The notes: generated by a model from the sequence alone, not told the origin. 64,000 nt of DNA from Idiomarina aquatica (GCF_004362895.1 NZ_SNXI01000012.1:1-64000); one strand, 5' to 3'; positions 1 through 9,616 are shown, counted from the first letter of the stretch. Made by a program: numbers and translations.

Positions 1-22
1 GGCATTATCCTCGTGCAATAAA

Positions 23-57
23 AAGGCGACCGCAACGTTATCCGATGCGGTCGCCTT
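23..57 (-). terminator. Rho-independent terminator downstream of rnt
   Basis: A perfect 12-bp stem (23-34 with 46-57) encloses an 11-nt loop. Read on the minus strand it is followed by a run of T residues, as expected for an intrinsic terminator ending the leftward rnt transcript about 80 bp past its stop codon. On the plus strand the T-run is poor. Confidence 0.75.
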
Positions 58-61
58 ATAA

Positions 62-119
62 AGCCGCTAGCCATTAGCTTAACTGACAAGCATTACGCTG
101 TCACAGCGGCGTTTTTTTA
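62..119 (+). terminator. Possible rightward terminator
   Basis: A short hairpin (CGCTG/CAGCG, 96-100 with 104-108) sits just before a run of seven T residues. An outer pairing of 63-68 with 105-110 would bring the stem up to the T-run. It would serve a plus-strand gene lying left of the window. The stem is weak, so the call is tentative. Confidence 0.4.
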
Positions 120-136
120 TTGCTCGTTAGGGGCAG

Positions 137-772
137 CTATTCTTTATTTCGCGGCCAACCGCCCAAAACCTGCCACTCGTTAACCATCCAGCAAAACAGC
201 TCCGCGGTTCGCTCCGTATCGTATATAGCCGAGTGCGCCTGTTGTTGATCAAACGCGATACCAGCGGCCTGACAGGCTTTAATCAGTACCGTTTGACCCA
301 GGGTCAGGGCAGCCAGAGAAGTCGTATCAAAGCTCACAAATGGATGAAATGGATTGCGCTTGAGCTGTGCACGCCCGGCTGCGGCCATCATAAAGCTATG
401 GTCGAAGTTGGCATTGTGACCAACCAATACACTGCGCTGACAACCGGCAGCTTTTTGCGCTTTACGGATGGGTTTAAACATTTCTTTCAGCGCAACATCT
501 TCACTTACGGCGCCGCGCAACGGTGAACTGGGATCAATACCATTAAAGTCAATCGCCGCCTGTTCTATATTGGCACCCTCGAAAGGTTCAACATGGTAAT
601 GCAGGGTTTCGGTGGGCTTGAGCAAGCCGTCGTCATCAAAATCCACCAGCACAGCTGCAATTTCTAACAGGGCATCGCGGTTAGCATCAAAACCACCGGT
701 TTCAACGTCTATGACAACGGGCAAATAGCCACGAAAACGCTGTTTCATTAAAGACTCGCTCGAGTCAGCCAT
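137..772 (-). CDS. rnt: Ribonuclease T
   Basis: A DEDDh-family 3'-5' exoribonuclease that trims tRNA 3' ends (CCA turnover) and matures 5S and 23S rRNA in the cytoplasm. At 211 aa it is close to the 215 aa of the E. coli enzyme and aligns along its whole length. Visible motifs are Exo [10 protein letters not shown] near residue 21, Exo [13 protein letters not shown] near 118, and Exo [17 protein letters not shown] near 180, giving the D, E, D, H, D catalytic set. The start ATG has GGAG about five bases upstream. It is divergent from motY, an arrangement shared with Vibrio species. Confidence 0.95.
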   Translation of the reverse strand: MADSSESLMKQRFRGYLPVVIDVETGGFDANRDALLEIAAVLVDFDDDGLLKPTETLHYHVEPFEGANIEQAAIDFNGIDPSSPLRGAVSEDVALKEMFKPIRKAQKAAGCQRSVLVGHNANFDHSFMMAAAGRAQLKRNPFHPFVSFDTTSLAALTLGQTVLIKACQAAGIAFDQQQAHSAIYDTERTAELFCWMVNEWQVLGGWPRNKE

Positions 773-845
773 GGGTACTCCATAACGTTTTCCTGAATTA
801 AGCTACAGTATGCCAAAAATCACTGCCGGTTGTCGCCTTAAGCGC

Positions 846-872
846 TAAAGGATTCAATAAAAATGCCGATAG
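846..872 (+). promoter_or_regulatory. Sigma-28 (FliA) promoter of motY
   Basis: TAAA at 846-849, then exactly 15 bases, then GCCGATAG at 865-872. This matches the flagellar sigma-28 consensus TAAA-N15-GCCGATAA with one mismatch at the last base. It lies 44 bp before the motY start codon. Known biology of Vibrio-type flagella puts motor genes such as motY in the late, FliA-dependent class. Confidence 0.8.
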
Positions 873-916
873 ATTAAGCGTACAACGTTGTTCTTAGCAG
901 CCACTTAGGGGAAGTT

Positions 917-1852
917 ATGCCTATCGATACACACCAACAGGTGAGTCAGCGATTCAAGCTGACCTTAATTACCAGCGCGTTGTTGGGTATTGCTGTTAGT
1001 GCACTTAGCCCGGCAGTTGAGGCTAACTCAGTGCGTCATTACAGTGCCAATCTAGACAATTCAATGTGGCACCTGGCAGAAAATTCGCGGCTGGAATGTG
1101 GTCTTGAACATACCATTCCGCGCTACGGCAAGGTCGAGTTCCATAGCGAGGCGAGTAAAGAGCTCAACCTCCGCATGCAATTAGACATGCACCAATTACC
1201 CGACGGCTACGGCGTGGCCAAAATTGAATCGGTAGCGCCCCGCTGGCAACCAGGCCAGGCTACATACGCACTGGGCGATATGCAATTTTATAAGCAATTC
1301 GACGGCGAGCTGCAAAAACAGATGGCGTGGCGGTTGTTAGGCGAACTTGAAAAAGGCCGTTACCCTACCTTTTATTATCAAGACTGGTATAACGCAACGG
1401 ACACGGTAGCGGTGGCGCTATCATCGGTTAACTTTCGCTCCGCTTACGATGCCTTCCGTGGTTGTGTGAATGCGTTGCTGCCGTTTAGTTTTGACGACAT
1501 TGCCTATACGGTCATTAATCACCAGGCAGACAGCGAAAAGCTAACCACTGCGTCGCAGCGTAAACTGGAACAAATTAGCCAGTATCTGGCAGTAGACAGC
1601 GATCTCGAATTGGTGTTGGTTAACGCCTATACCGATGCGTTGGGTGCCCGCGAACCCAACCAGCAATTATCGGAACAACGCGCTGACGAGATTAAAAACT
1701 TTTTTGTCGAACGCGGTATTACCGAAGATCGTATCGAAACCGTGGGTCATGGCGAAGATCGCCCGATTGCCGGCAACGCTAACGAACTTGATCGTGCTAA
1801 AAACCGCCGCGTCGTGGTGCGTTTATCCAAGCCGTCGGGTATTCAGCTCTAG
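917..1852 (+). CDS. motY: Sodium-type flagellar T-ring protein MotY
   Basis: Periplasmic protein that with MotX forms the T ring around the basal body and anchors PomA/PomB stators of sodium-driven polar flagella. The 311-aa product has an N-terminal export signal (hydrophobic segment around residues 15-33). A MotY-type N-domain follows, with the conserved stretches YKQFDGELQ and LLGELEKGRYPTFYYQDW. A C-terminal OmpA-like peptidoglycan-binding domain (about 195-305) has AYTDALG and AKNRRVVVRLS. It aligns over its full length with Vibrio MotY. A sigma-28 promoter precedes it. Its stop codon overlaps that of nth in a shared CTAG, so the two genes converge with no spacer. Confidence 0.9.
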   Translation: MPIDTHQQVSQRFKLTLITSALLGIAVSALSPAVEANSVRHYSANLDNSMWHLAENSRLECGLEHTIPRYGKVEFHSEASKELNLRMQLDMHQLPDGYGVAKIESVAPRWQPGQATYALGDMQFYKQFDGELQKQMAWRLLGELEKGRYPTFYYQDWYNATDTVAVALSSVNFRSAYDAFRGCVNALLPFSFDDIAYTVINHQADSEKLTTASQRKLEQISQYLAVDSDLELVLVNAYTDALGAREPNQQLSEQRADEIKNFFVERGITEDRIETVGHGEDRPIAGNANELDRAKNRRVVVRLSKPSGIQL

Positions 1853-2484
1853 TCGCTGGTTTTGTCTTTAAACTCACACAAGTCTTCGATAACACAAGAG
1901 CCGCAACGCGGCTTTCGTGCGACACAGGTATAACGTCCATGTAGGATAAGCCAGTGGTGTACATCGACTTTAAATTCTTTTGGCACCACCTTAATGAGCT
2001 TTTCCTCGACTTCTTTAACGTTCTTTCCCGGTGCCAGCTTTGTTCGGTTCGAAACCCGGAATATATGCGTGTCGACGGCAATAGTCGGCCAGCCAAAAGC
2101 GGTATTTAATACCACGTTGGCGGTTTTGCGGCCGACCCCGGGCAGCGCTTCTAATGCAGCGCGATCTTGCGGTACTTCGCCGGCATAGTTCTCTACCAGA
2201 ATTTTGCAGGTTTTATAGGCGTTTTCTGCTTTGGAGTTAAATAGCCCGATGGTTTTAATGTAGTCCTTGATACCATCAACGCCCAATGCCAGCATTTTTT
2301 CGGCTGTTGGTGCTGCCGGGAATAACTTACGCGTGGCTTTGTTTACGCCGACGTCGGTCGCTTGTGCCGACAGCAGTACCGCGATCAATAACTGAAACGG
2401 ACTGCCGTACTCCAACTCGGTGGTGGGATTTGGATTGTGTTGGCGTAATCGGCTGAGTATTTGGTAACGTTTTTCTTTATTCAT
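1849..2484 (-). CDS. nth: Endonuclease III
   Basis: Bifunctional DNA glycosylase/AP lyase that removes oxidised pyrimidines in base excision repair. Its length of 211 aa equals the E. coli enzyme. The helix-hairpin-helix is LPGVGRKTANVVLN with the catalytic lysine. VDTHIFRVSNR supplies the catalytic aspartate. The C-terminal [4Fe-4S] cluster cysteines follow the C-x6-C-x2-C-x5-C spacing in CVARKPRCGSCVIEDLCEF. It is the last gene of the leftward rsx operon, 19 bp beyond rsxE, as in E. coli. Confidence 0.96.
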   Translation of the reverse strand: MNKEKRYQILSRLRQHNPNPTTELEYGSPFQLLIAVLLSAQATDVGVNKATRKLFPAAPTAEKMLALGVDGIKDYIKTIGLFNSKAENAYKTCKILVENYAGEVPQDRAALEALPGVGRKTANVVLNTAFGWPTIAVDTHIFRVSNRTKLAPGKNVKEVEEKLIKVVPKEFKVDVHHWLILHGRYTCVARKPRCGSCVIEDLCEFKDKTSD

Positions 2485-2503
2485 CGTTAACTATGCTAAT
2501 TGG

Positions 2504-3196
2504 TTAGGATTCGGCAGTGACGCGTGCGCGCGTTACTGTTTTTTCGACTTTTTCTGCCTTGGCTGCGCGTTTAGCATCAATCCAGTTTTTGCCGGCGATA
2601 ATAAAACCTAAGCCAATAAAGGCACCGGGAGGCAAAATGGCAAGTAACAACGGGTAATTGACCTCGAATAACTCAATCCGTAACTGTGCGGCCCAGTCAC
2701 CCAATAGTAACTCGGCGCCGTCGAACAGTGTGCCGTTACCGATAACCTCGCGCATACCGCCCAGCAGTACTAACACCAAGGCAAAGCCTAAGCCCATCAT
2801 AAAGCCATCAAAGGCGGCCTTCTGCCAGGGGTTTTTAGAGGCGTACGCCTCGGCGCGGCCAATGATGGCGCAGTTAGTTACAATTAACGGAATAAAAATG
2901 CCGAGTGATTGGTATAGCTCATAGACGTAGGCGTTCATGAGTAATTGAATAATGGTTACAAAGGTCGCTATTACCATGACAAACACGGGAATACGTATTT
3001 CTGACGGCACCCATTGTCTGACCAGTGACACGGTAATGTTAGAGCCCATCAGCACAAATAATGTAGCCAGACCCAGGCCCAGCGCATTGGTAACTGAGGC
3101 AGTTACCGCCAATAGCGGACAGAGTCCCAACAGTTGTACTAATGCCGGGTTATTTTCCCATAGTCCCTGGCGCGTGAGTTCTTTAAATTCACTCAT
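2504..3196 (-). CDS. rsxE: Electron transport complex subunit RsxE/RnfE
   Basis: Integral membrane subunit of the Rsx/Rnf ion-translocating oxidoreductase, which in E. coli keeps the redox sensor SoxR reduced. The product is a 230-aa hydrophobic protein with about six membrane segments. An in-frame start exists at 3214, but the ATG at 3196 ([13 protein letters not shown]) has GGAGG six bases upstream and matches the family N-terminus. Its start overlaps the rsxG stop, indicating translational coupling. A charged tail (about 205-230) is rich in K and A. Confidence 0.93.
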   Translation of the reverse strand: MSEFKELTRQGLWENNPALVQLLGLCPLLAVTASVTNALGLGLATLFVLMGSNITVSLVRQWVPSEIRIPVFVMVIATFVTIIQLLMNAYVYELYQSLGIFIPLIVTNCAIIGRAEAYASKNPWQKAAFDGFMMGLGFALVLVLLGGMREVIGNGTLFDGAELLLGDWAAQLRIELFEVNYPLLLAILPPGAFIGLGFIIAGKNWIDAKRAAKAEKVEKTVTRARVTAES

Positions 3197-3857
3197 AATT
3201 AGCCTCCGTCGCATTATTTTCGGCAGTGGCCTGGCACTGCGGCAACGCTTGGGTAAACAGACGTTCGCTGTGCTCGTTTAAATACAGCGTGGCGCGTTTT
3301 ACTGCCTGCACCACTGCCCGGGGAGTGATGGTAGCGCCGGTAAATTGATCAAACATACCGCCGTCGCGTTGCACCGCCCAGCGGTCATCTTCTTCGGAGC
3401 GGACTACTTTGCCGGCAAAAGAATATATCCAGTCGCTTTTGTTGGTTTCTATTTTGTCACCTAAGCCCGGTGTTTCTTTGTGCTCGAGTGTCCGCACACC
3501 GAGCACTTCGCCGTCAGGCTTAATCGCAACTAACAGTCGGATCGCACCCGAATAACCATTGGGAGCTACGATTTCTGCGGCAAGCGCACTGGGCTGTTGA
3601 TTAACAAAAGCGCGATACAGTGGCTGCGGCTGGCTACTGCCCAAAGCGTCGGCCTGTAGCAAACGACAAGACTGATACAGGTCGTTGTCATGCAATTCCG
3701 GCGCTACGATTTCGTTAAGGCTACGCAGCGTCTGTTCACGCAACTGTTGTTTAATACGGTCGGCGGTTAGCGCTTCTACCGCTAACACCAAAAAGGTTGC
3801 GATAATCGCGAATAATGCCAGTAACAGGCCGTTTTTCTGCATACTTTTATTGGCCAT
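3189..3857 (-). CDS. rsxG: Electron transport complex subunit RsxG/RnfG (FMN-binding)
   Basis: Periplasm-facing subunit carrying FMN covalently attached to threonine. It has one N-terminal membrane anchor (about residues 8-28). The flavinylation motif [14 protein letters not shown] lies near residue 180, and [12 protein letters not shown] is the conserved FMN_bind segment. The longer reading from 3887 is less likely: the ATG at 3857 has GGAGGTG just upstream and gives 222 aa, near the 206 aa of E. coli RsxG. It overlaps the end of rsxD by 11 bp. Confidence 0.92.
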   Translation of the reverse strand: MANKSMQKNGLLLALFAIIATFLVLAVEALTADRIKQQLREQTLRSLNEIVAPELHDNDLYQSCRLLQADALGSSQPQPLYRAFVNQQPSALAAEIVAPNGYSGAIRLLVAIKPDGEVLGVRTLEHKETPGLGDKIETNKSDWIYSFAGKVVRSEEDDRWAVQRDGGMFDQFTGATITPRAVVQAVKRATLYLNEHSERLFTQALPQCQATAENNATEANYE

Positions 3858-4923
3858 CACCACCTCCGTGACTGCGCGAATGGCCATAAACGCTAGGGCG
3901 TGTATAGCGATCGATTAATGGTACGCTCAAGTTAGCCAGTAGCACCGCGAAGGCGACGGCATCGGGATAGCCGCCCCAGCTACGAATCACCCATACCAGA
4001 AAACCAATAAGCAAACCGAATATCAACCGGCCTCGGGGCGATGTTGCAGCAGAGACCGGATCGGTGGCAATAAAGAAAGCCCCGAGCATGGTGGCGCCGC
4101 TGAGTGCGTGAAATACCGGTCCCGGCATAACTGACGGAGCAAACAGATTGGCGACTAACGCTGGAATTAATAGACCAGCTAACAAGCCAACCGGGATATG
4201 CCAGCTAATGATGCGGCGCTGCAATAAAATAAAACCACCTAACAAGAACGCCAGGTTAACCCATTGCCAGCCGACACCGGCAATGGCTGACAATACCGGT
4301 TGCTGGTAGGCCTCGGCCACAGTATAACCTTGCGACAACGCGGTTTTAATGGTGTCTAACGGCGTCGCCATGGTAACCCCGTCAACGGTTGTACGCAGTT
4401 GTTCGACGCTGTAACCGGCAGGAGTATATTCGAATAATATGGTATGCAGGGTTTGCCACAGGCTTAATTCATAGTTGGCCAACGTTGATGGAGGCAGCCA
4501 GTTGGTCATTTGTACCGGGAACGAAACCAACAGCAAAACATAACCAGCCATTGCCGGATTAAACAGGTTTTGCCCCATACCGCCATAGATTTGTTTAACC
4601 ACGACAATAGAAAATGCCGTGCCGATCACTATGATCCACCAGGGTGCCAACGACGGAATAGAAATTGCCAACAACACCGCAGTAACTAAGGCAGTATTAT
4701 CACGTAACGCTGATCTCGCATTGCGATTGCGGGCCAGCATACATAAACTCTCAGCCGCGTAAGCGGTAACAATGGCTAAAAACAGCTGAAAGTAGACACC
4801 GGCGCCGAAAAAATAACTTTGCACCAACACGCCCGGTATCAACGCATAGCAAACCCAGCGCATCATATCCGCGGTATTTTGCTGACTATGCCCGTGCGGG
4901 GCTGCTGCAACGCGAAAAGTCAT
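3847..4923 (-). CDS. rsxD: Electron transport complex subunit RsxD/RnfD
   Basis: Membrane subunit with a second covalently bound FMN, related to NqrB. It has 358 aa and about ten hydrophobic segments. The flavin-attachment threonine sits in FHALSGATMLGAFFIATDP (near residue 265 in this protein). The N-terminus FRVAAAPHGHSQQNTADMM is typical of the family. It shares one base with rsxC and overlaps rsxG, so the six rsx genes are tightly coupled. Confidence 0.94.
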   Translation of the reverse strand: MTFRVAAAPHGHSQQNTADMMRWVCYALIPGVLVQSYFFGAGVYFQLFLAIVTAYAAESLCMLARNRNARSALRDNTALVTAVLLAISIPSLAPWWIIVIGTAFSIVVVKQIYGGMGQNLFNPAMAGYVLLLVSFPVQMTNWLPPSTLANYELSLWQTLHTILFEYTPAGYSVEQLRTTVDGVTMATPLDTIKTALSQGYTVAEAYQQPVLSAIAGVGWQWVNLAFLLGGFILLQRRIISWHIPVGLLAGLLIPALVANLFAPSVMPGPVFHALSGATMLGAFFIATDPVSAATSPRGRLIFGLLIGFLVWVIRSWGGYPDAVAFAVLLANLSVPLIDRYTRPSVYGHSRSHGGGDGQ

Positions 4924-6548
4924 TAGCTGTTTTCCTCATCACTGGTGTTATTGGCCGCTTGCTGTGCCGCTTTTTTAGCCTTAGCTCTGGCAATAGCTGC
5001 TGCTACAGCACTGGACTTGTCCTGTGCCGGCTTGTTGGCAGCGGAAGCTGCGTCTGAGGTTTCCGTCGCGGCTTTTTCCTGCTGCATTTTTTTGCGCGCC
5101 TCGGCGGCCTTGCGGTGACGTTCTAAGCGCTCTTGTTTTTCGCGTTCCAGACGTTCCTGACGGCGTTCAAAACGTTGCCGTGCCAATTCGGCTTTAGCTT
5201 TTTCGCGAGCGATATTGCGGATCTCTGCTTTGGCCTTGCGATAGTAATGCACTAACGGAATTTCACTAGGGCAAACGTAAGCGCAGGCACCGCACTCGAT
5301 ACAATCAAATAAATCGTTGCTCTCAAGTGCGTCGTAATCTTTAGCTTTAGCCAACCATTGCAACTGTTGTGGCTGTAATGTCGCCGGGCAGACATCAGCG
5401 CATGCACCGCAGCGAATACAGGCCATTTCGTCGGCAGCCGGCGGTAGCTCTTGCAAACTCGGCGTTAAAATACAATTAGTGGTCTTGATAACCGGAACGT
5501 CGGTTAACGGCAAGGTAAAGCCCATCATCGGGCCACCCATGATAACGCGCGCGTCACCATCTGCGTTAAAGCCGCCTTCAGCTAACAGGTGAGCGATGGG
5601 GGTACCTAATAAAGCCCAGACATTGCCGGGCTGTGACATGAGGTCTCCGGTTAGCGTCACCACGCGCTCTAATAACGGCTCGCCATCAATTACCGCGCGT
5701 TTAACGGCATACGCGGTGCCGGTATTTTGCATTAATAAGCCGATATCCAGCGGTAGTTGCCCTTGTGGCACCTGTTGCCCGGTTAGCAATTCAATCAGTT
5801 GTTTTTCGCCGCCGGATGGATATTTAGTGGGTATGACCCGCAGTTTAATGCTGTCTGAGCCGTCAATGGCTTCCCGCATCGCAGCTATCGCTTCCGGCTT
5901 GTTATCTTCAATCGCTAATAATACCTGCCCGGCATTACTAATAAACTGCAGGATTTCAATACCGGCTACAATGTCGATGGCATGTTCACGCATTAAACGG
6001 TCGTCTGCACAAATATAGGGTTCGCATTCTACGCCGTTAATGATCAGGTATTGTATCGGTTTTTGTGAAGCAAGCTTTTGTGCTGTAGGGAAGCCTGCGC
6101 CGCCGAGCCCGGCAATACCTGCTTTTTGAATCGTTTCTATCAGCGTTGCACGGTCACAGTCGCGATAGTTAGGCAAGGGCTGACGTGTTATCCAGCGATC
6201 CTCGCCATCGGGCTGGATGACAATGGCTAACTCAGGCAAGCCTGATGCATGTGCCATCGGTCGTTCTTCTATGGCACTGACGGTGCCGGACGTTGGGGCA
6301 TGCAAAGGCAGACCCTGGCTTAGTTGAGCTTCGGTAAGTTGTTGCCCTTTTAAGACTTTATCGCCAACTTCGACCGTACATTGTCCGGACGGTCCTATGT
6401 GCTGTCGTAATGGCAGAATCAGTTCCGACGGCAGTGGAGGGCGGCGCAGCGCCACCGTGTTTGCCGGCGACTTACGTTCCGGCGGATGAATTCCGCCGGG
6501 GAAGTGGCCGATGACGCCTGCGTCGACAAATGACTTAATATCCCGCAT
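4923..6548 (-). CDS. rsxC: Electron transport complex subunit RsxC/RnfC
   Basis: Peripheral subunit binding NADH, FMN and two [4Fe-4S] clusters, and the electron entry point of the complex. It has the N-terminal FPGGIHPPERK signature, a glycine-rich AGLGGAGFPTAQKL region near 150, and cluster motifs CIRCGACADVCP (about 378) and CIECGACAYVCP (about 417). The C-terminal 100 residues are a highly charged E/R/K coiled coil followed by an A/K/S tail. That tail is much shorter than the repeat-bearing tail of E. coli RsxC (541 against about 740 aa). Translation starts one base after the rsxB stop. Confidence 0.94.
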   Translation of the reverse strand: MRDIKSFVDAGVIGHFPGGIHPPERKSPANTVALRRPPLPSELILPLRQHIGPSGQCTVEVGDKVLKGQQLTEAQLSQGLPLHAPTSGTVSAIEERPMAHASGLPELAIVIQPDGEDRWITRQPLPNYRDCDRATLIETIQKAGIAGLGGAGFPTAQKLASQKPIQYLIINGVECEPYICADDRLMREHAIDIVAGIEILQFISNAGQVLLAIEDNKPEAIAAMREAIDGSDSIKLRVIPTKYPSGGEKQLIELLTGQQVPQGQLPLDIGLLMQNTGTAYAVKRAVIDGEPLLERVVTLTGDLMSQPGNVWALLGTPIAHLLAEGGFNADGDARVIMGGPMMGFTLPLTDVPVIKTTNCILTPSLQELPPAADEMACIRCGACADVCPATLQPQQLQWLAKAKDYDALESNDLFDCIECGACAYVCPSEIPLVHYYRKAKAEIRNIAREKAKAELARQRFERRQERLEREKQERLERHRKAAEARKKMQQEKAATETSDAASAANKPAQDKSSAVAAAIARAKAKKAAQQAANNTSDEENS

Positions 6549-7151
6549 TTATTCCACCACCTTGATCGGAATAGTGTCAGCAGACGAAATATTTTTCGCC
6601 TGAGCGACATTTTGTTTGATACTGGTTAAATCCCATTGCCAGGTTTCTGGTTTGGCTTTAACCGGCACCATGTCAATGCAGTCGACGGGGCATGGCTCAA
6701 CGCATAGGTCACAGCCGGTGCATTCGTGCTCAATCACTGTGTGCATTTGTTTTGCCGCACCGAGTATCGCATCGACCGGACATGCCTGAATACACTTGGT
6801 ACAACCAATGCATTCGTCTTCGCGAATTATCGCGACTTTTTTAACGTCTTCTTCGCCATGAGCTGAGTCTAAAGGTTTTGCTTCAACCCCCATCAGATCA
6901 GCAAGCTGTTTAATGGTAGCTTCACCGCCCGGTGGGCATTTATTAATTTCATCACCATTAGCGATAGCTTCAGCATAAGGGCGGCAACCGGGGTAACCAC
7001 ATTGACCGCATTGTGTTTGCGGTAAAATTTCATCGATTTGCTCGACAATGGGATCACTTTCGACCTTAAACTTGACCGCTGCAAAGCCGAGAATAACGCC
7101 AAAAATCAGCGCTAAAACCCCAATGGCAATAAGTCCAACAACAATACTCAT
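6549..7151 (-). CDS. rsxB: Electron transport complex subunit RsxB/RnfB
   Basis: Iron-sulfur subunit passing electrons between RsxC and the membrane part. It has an N-terminal membrane anchor (about 5-25). An Fe-S domain with CGQCGYPGC and a later CPPGG comes next, then two ferredoxin motifs, [12 protein letters not shown] and [12 protein letters not shown]. Its 200 aa match the family. The start ATG overlaps the rsxA stop by one base (TAATG). Confidence 0.95.
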   Translation of the reverse strand: MSIVVGLIAIGVLALIFGVILGFAAVKFKVESDPIVEQIDEILPQTQCGQCGYPGCRPYAEAIANGDEINKCPPGGEATIKQLADLMGVEAKPLDSAHGEEDVKKVAIIREDECIGCTKCIQACPVDAILGAAKQMHTVIEHECTGCDLCVEPCPVDCIDMVPVKAKPETWQWDLTSIKQNVAQAKNISSADTIPIKVVE

Positions 7152-7732
7152 TAACTTGTCACCAAACCGCTAAAGCCCATAAACGCCAACGACATCAGTC
7201 CCGCGGTAACCATCGCAATGGCTGAGCCTTTAAACACCTGTGGTACGTCGGCTGCGGCAAGTCGTTCGCGCAGGGCAGAAAATAAAATTAATACCAATGA
7301 AAAACCGAGCGCGGCACCAAACCCATACACAATAGACTGAACAAAATTATGTTGCTCGTTGATGTTAAGCAACGCCACACCGAGTACTGCGCAGTTGGTG
7401 GTAATCAAGGGCAGAAAAATACCCAGCAGACGATAAAGCGTGGGGCTGGTTTTGTGCACCACCATCTCGGTAAATTGCACCACCACAGCAATGACTAAAA
7501 TAAAACTCAGGGTCTGCAATGCCATCAGTCCCAGCGGTTCCAGCAGATACTGGTTGACCAAATAACTACACACGGATGCCAGCGTCAGCACAAAAGTGGT
7601 TGCCGCAGACATGCCAATAGCGGTGTCTAGTTTGTTAGACACGCCCATAAACGGGCACAAGCCCAGAAACTTCACTAAGACGAAGTTATTGACAAGTACG
7701 GTACCGACCAACAGCAGTAAATAGTCCGTCAT
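7151..7732 (-). CDS. rsxA: Electron transport complex subunit RsxA/RnfA
   Basis: First gene of the rsxABCDGE-nth operon. It encodes a 193-aa integral membrane protein with six predicted helices, homologous to NqrE and inversely oriented relative to RsxE. Family-typical segments are [13 protein letters not shown] near residue 24 and [15 protein letters not shown] near 108. The operon promoter should lie in the 200 bp between this gene and the divergent phosphatase gene, but no clear -35/-10 pair was recognised. Confidence 0.95.
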   Translation of the reverse strand: MTDYLLLLVGTVLVNNFVLVKFLGLCPFMGVSNKLDTAIGMSAATTFVLTLASVCSYLVNQYLLEPLGLMALQTLSFILVIAVVVQFTEMVVHKTSPTLYRLLGIFLPLITTNCAVLGVALLNINEQHNFVQSIVYGFGAALGFSLVLILFSALRERLAAADVPQVFKGSAIAMVTAGLMSLAFMGFSGLVTS

Positions 7733-7934
7733 GGCTCCTTCCGTGCGTTAAAAAAGCAGTGCGTATTATCGGTGTTTTAGCATCGATAAACAACAGACAG
7801 AGGGTAGGGGTTTGTAGATTTTTACGGCTAATTACGAGGATTTGTCACCATTTTGTCAATTAACTGTCGCGCGACTGCAATATCAGTTGGCCATAGTAGC
7901 TAAGCGGGCATGCAATCAGCGCAAGGATCAAGGG

Positions 7935-8462
7935 ATGCTTTTGGCCTTTCAGCAGCGGCTTACACAGTGGGATCGGCAACTCTATCGACGCTTGTCAAGA
8001 TGGCGAACCAGACCACTATTCGCACTGGCCATGCGGTTAGTGTCCGCATCCGGTGATGGCTACTGGTATGCATTAACCGCTCTGGTAGCGACCTTTAGCC
8101 TGGGGTTACCATGGAGTTACTTTTACACGCTGGCGCTGGCTTTTGCTATCGAACGGCCGGTATATTGGATTTTAAAAAATAGTTTTAGGCGTGACCGGCC
8201 CAGTGGCTCCTGGGTTACCATCGATGCGTTATTAAAAGCTCACGACAAGTTTAGCTTTCCTTCCGGCCATACCTGTGCCGCATATTTATTTGCCGCGATT
8301 TCAATTTTCTATTTTCCCTCGTTAAACATTGTGTTGTGGCTCTGGGCCTGTGGCGTTGGTATTTCTCGCGTGGCGATAGGTGTTCATTACCCTACTGATG
8401 TTATTGCCGGCGCATGCCTTGGCATGGCGCTAGCTGAATTAGTGCTGTTTATTGTTATTTAA
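7935..8462 (+). CDS. PAP2-family membrane phosphatase
   Basis: Lipid phosphatase of the PAP2 superfamily, likely acting on phosphatidate, phosphatidylglycerophosphate or undecaprenyl pyrophosphate. The substrate cannot be told from sequence. The three catalytic motifs are complete: K-x6-RP (KNSFRRDRP), PSGH (FPSGHTCAAY) and SR-x5-H-x3-D (SRVAIGVHYPTD). There are about five membrane segments. The frame is open from 7842, but the ATG at 7935 has AAGGA seven bases upstream and gives a normal 175-aa protein. The glycosyltransferase gene follows after 23 bp, probably in the same operon. Confidence 0.85.
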   Translation: MLLAFQQRLTQWDRQLYRRLSRWRTRPLFALAMRLVSASGDGYWYALTALVATFSLGLPWSYFYTLALAFAIERPVYWILKNSFRRDRPSGSWVTIDALLKAHDKFSFPSGHTCAAYLFAAISIFYFPSLNIVLWLWACGVGISRVAIGVHYPTDVIAGACLGMALAELVLFIVI

Positions 8463-8485
8463 TCTAACCGTACAGAGGATGGTGC

Positions 8486-9568
8486 ATGCGAATTCTTTTT
8501 GGCATTCAGGGCACCGGTAACGGGCATTTGAGTCGCTGTTACCGTATAGCCAGTGAACTGGCTAAGCTACCGGTACAGGTAGACTATGTTATTTCCGGGC
8601 GTCGCCCGAACCAACTTTTTGATACGGCTGTCTTTGGCAACTATCAAACCAAATCGGGGCTTACATTTATCACCGAAAACGGTCGCGTCCGGCCAATCAA
8701 AACATTAGCCAAAAACTCGTTGCCTGGCTTCGTGCGTGAAGTACGGGAGTTAGATGTGAGCGGTTATGACCTGGTGGTTTCCGATTTCGAGCCAGTAACT
8801 GCCTGGGCGGCTAAGCTTGCTGGTAAGCGCTGTATCGGCATTGGCCGACAATATGCGTTTAAAGATGCCGCGCTTTATTCCAGGCTATCACGTTGGCAGC
8901 GATTTATTATTGACCGTTTTGCCCCTGCCGACGAGTGGCTGGGTATGCATTGGCAACCCCTGTCGGGTTGCCTGCCGCCGGTTGTCAGAGAGCACCAGGT
9001 TGGCGCACTGTCGTCGAAACAGGTGTTGGTATACCTGCCATTTGAGAACCTATACAACATTGTTGATGCGTTATTACCCTTTAGCGGGTTCTCTTTCACC
9101 ATTTTCCATCCTGCTATTAATCGTGCTAAGTATTTTGCCAGCGATCATGTTTTGGGGTTACCACCGTCCCGTCATGCATTCGCTGAGCAGTTGGCGCTGG
9201 CGGACGGCGTTATCGCTAATGCCGGGTTCGAGACCACCTGCGAGGCATTGAATCAGGCCAAGCACCTGGCGGTAAAACCGTTAGCCGGACAGTTCGAACA
9301 ACACTGGAATGCAAAATTATTAGCTCAGGAACAGCGTGCAGCGGTATTACCATCGATAAATGAACACGACATTGGGTATTGGTTAGCTAATGGATTGAGT
9401 GGCGAACGGCCGGCGCCATTACGTTGGTCAAACGCGGCAGAGCCAATAGCACAATGGTTAGTGGACGGTTGCAGACAAACAAAAGATGAATTAAGGAACA
9501 GCCTTTGGAATGGCTCCCCAGGTTGGATTCGAACCAACGACACATGGATTAACAGTCCACCGCTCTAA
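8486..9568 (+). CDS. MJ1255/VC2487-family glycosyltransferase
   Basis: Resembles the MJ1255/VC2487-type glycosyltransferases (GT-B fold, UDP-sugar user). It has N-terminal RILFGIQGTGNGHLSRC and a C-terminal donor-site region (ADGVIANAGFETTCEALN, about 233-250, then KPLAGQFEQHWNA). The product and substrate are unknown. Pairing with a PAP2 phosphatase suggests a lipid or envelope role. The frame has no stop of its own before the tRNA gene. The last ~19 residues (from GSPGWIRTND) are antisense to tRNA-Asn, and the TAA at 9566-9568 lies inside that tRNA. Confidence 0.75.
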   Translation: MRILFGIQGTGNGHLSRCYRIASELAKLPVQVDYVISGRRPNQLFDTAVFGNYQTKSGLTFITENGRVRPIKTLAKNSLPGFVREVRELDVSGYDLVVSDFEPVTAWAAKLAGKRCIGIGRQYAFKDAALYSRLSRWQRFIIDRFAPADEWLGMHWQPLSGCLPPVVREHQVGALSSKQVLVYLPFENLYNIVDALLPFSGFSFTIFHPAINRAKYFASDHVLGLPPSRHAFAEQLALADGVIANAGFETTCEALNQAKHLAVKPLAGQFEQHWNAKLLAQEQRAAVLPSINEHDIGYWLANGLSGERPAPLRWSNAAEPIAQWLVDGCRQTKDELRNSLWNGSPGWIRTNDTWINSPPL

Positions 9569-9587
9569 CCAACTGAGCTACTGGGGA
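9511..9587 (-). tRNA. tRNA-Asn (GTT)
   Basis: Full cloverleaf on the minus strand with acceptor stem TCCCCAG/CTGGGGA, a T-loop GGTTCGAATCC and encoded CCA (9511-9513). The anticodon GTT lies at 9551-9553. It is the downstream of two nearly identical copies. The 3' part overlaps the end of the convergent glycosyltransferase frame. Confidence 0.97.
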
Positions 9588-9616
9588 ATTGAGGTTGTAT
9601 GCTGTTAAGCGTTAGT

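Noticed and set aside
7842-7934. N-terminal extension of the PAP2 phosphatase
   Set aside because: The extra 31 codons have no ribosome site and no likeness to the family. The ATG at 7935 has a good one.
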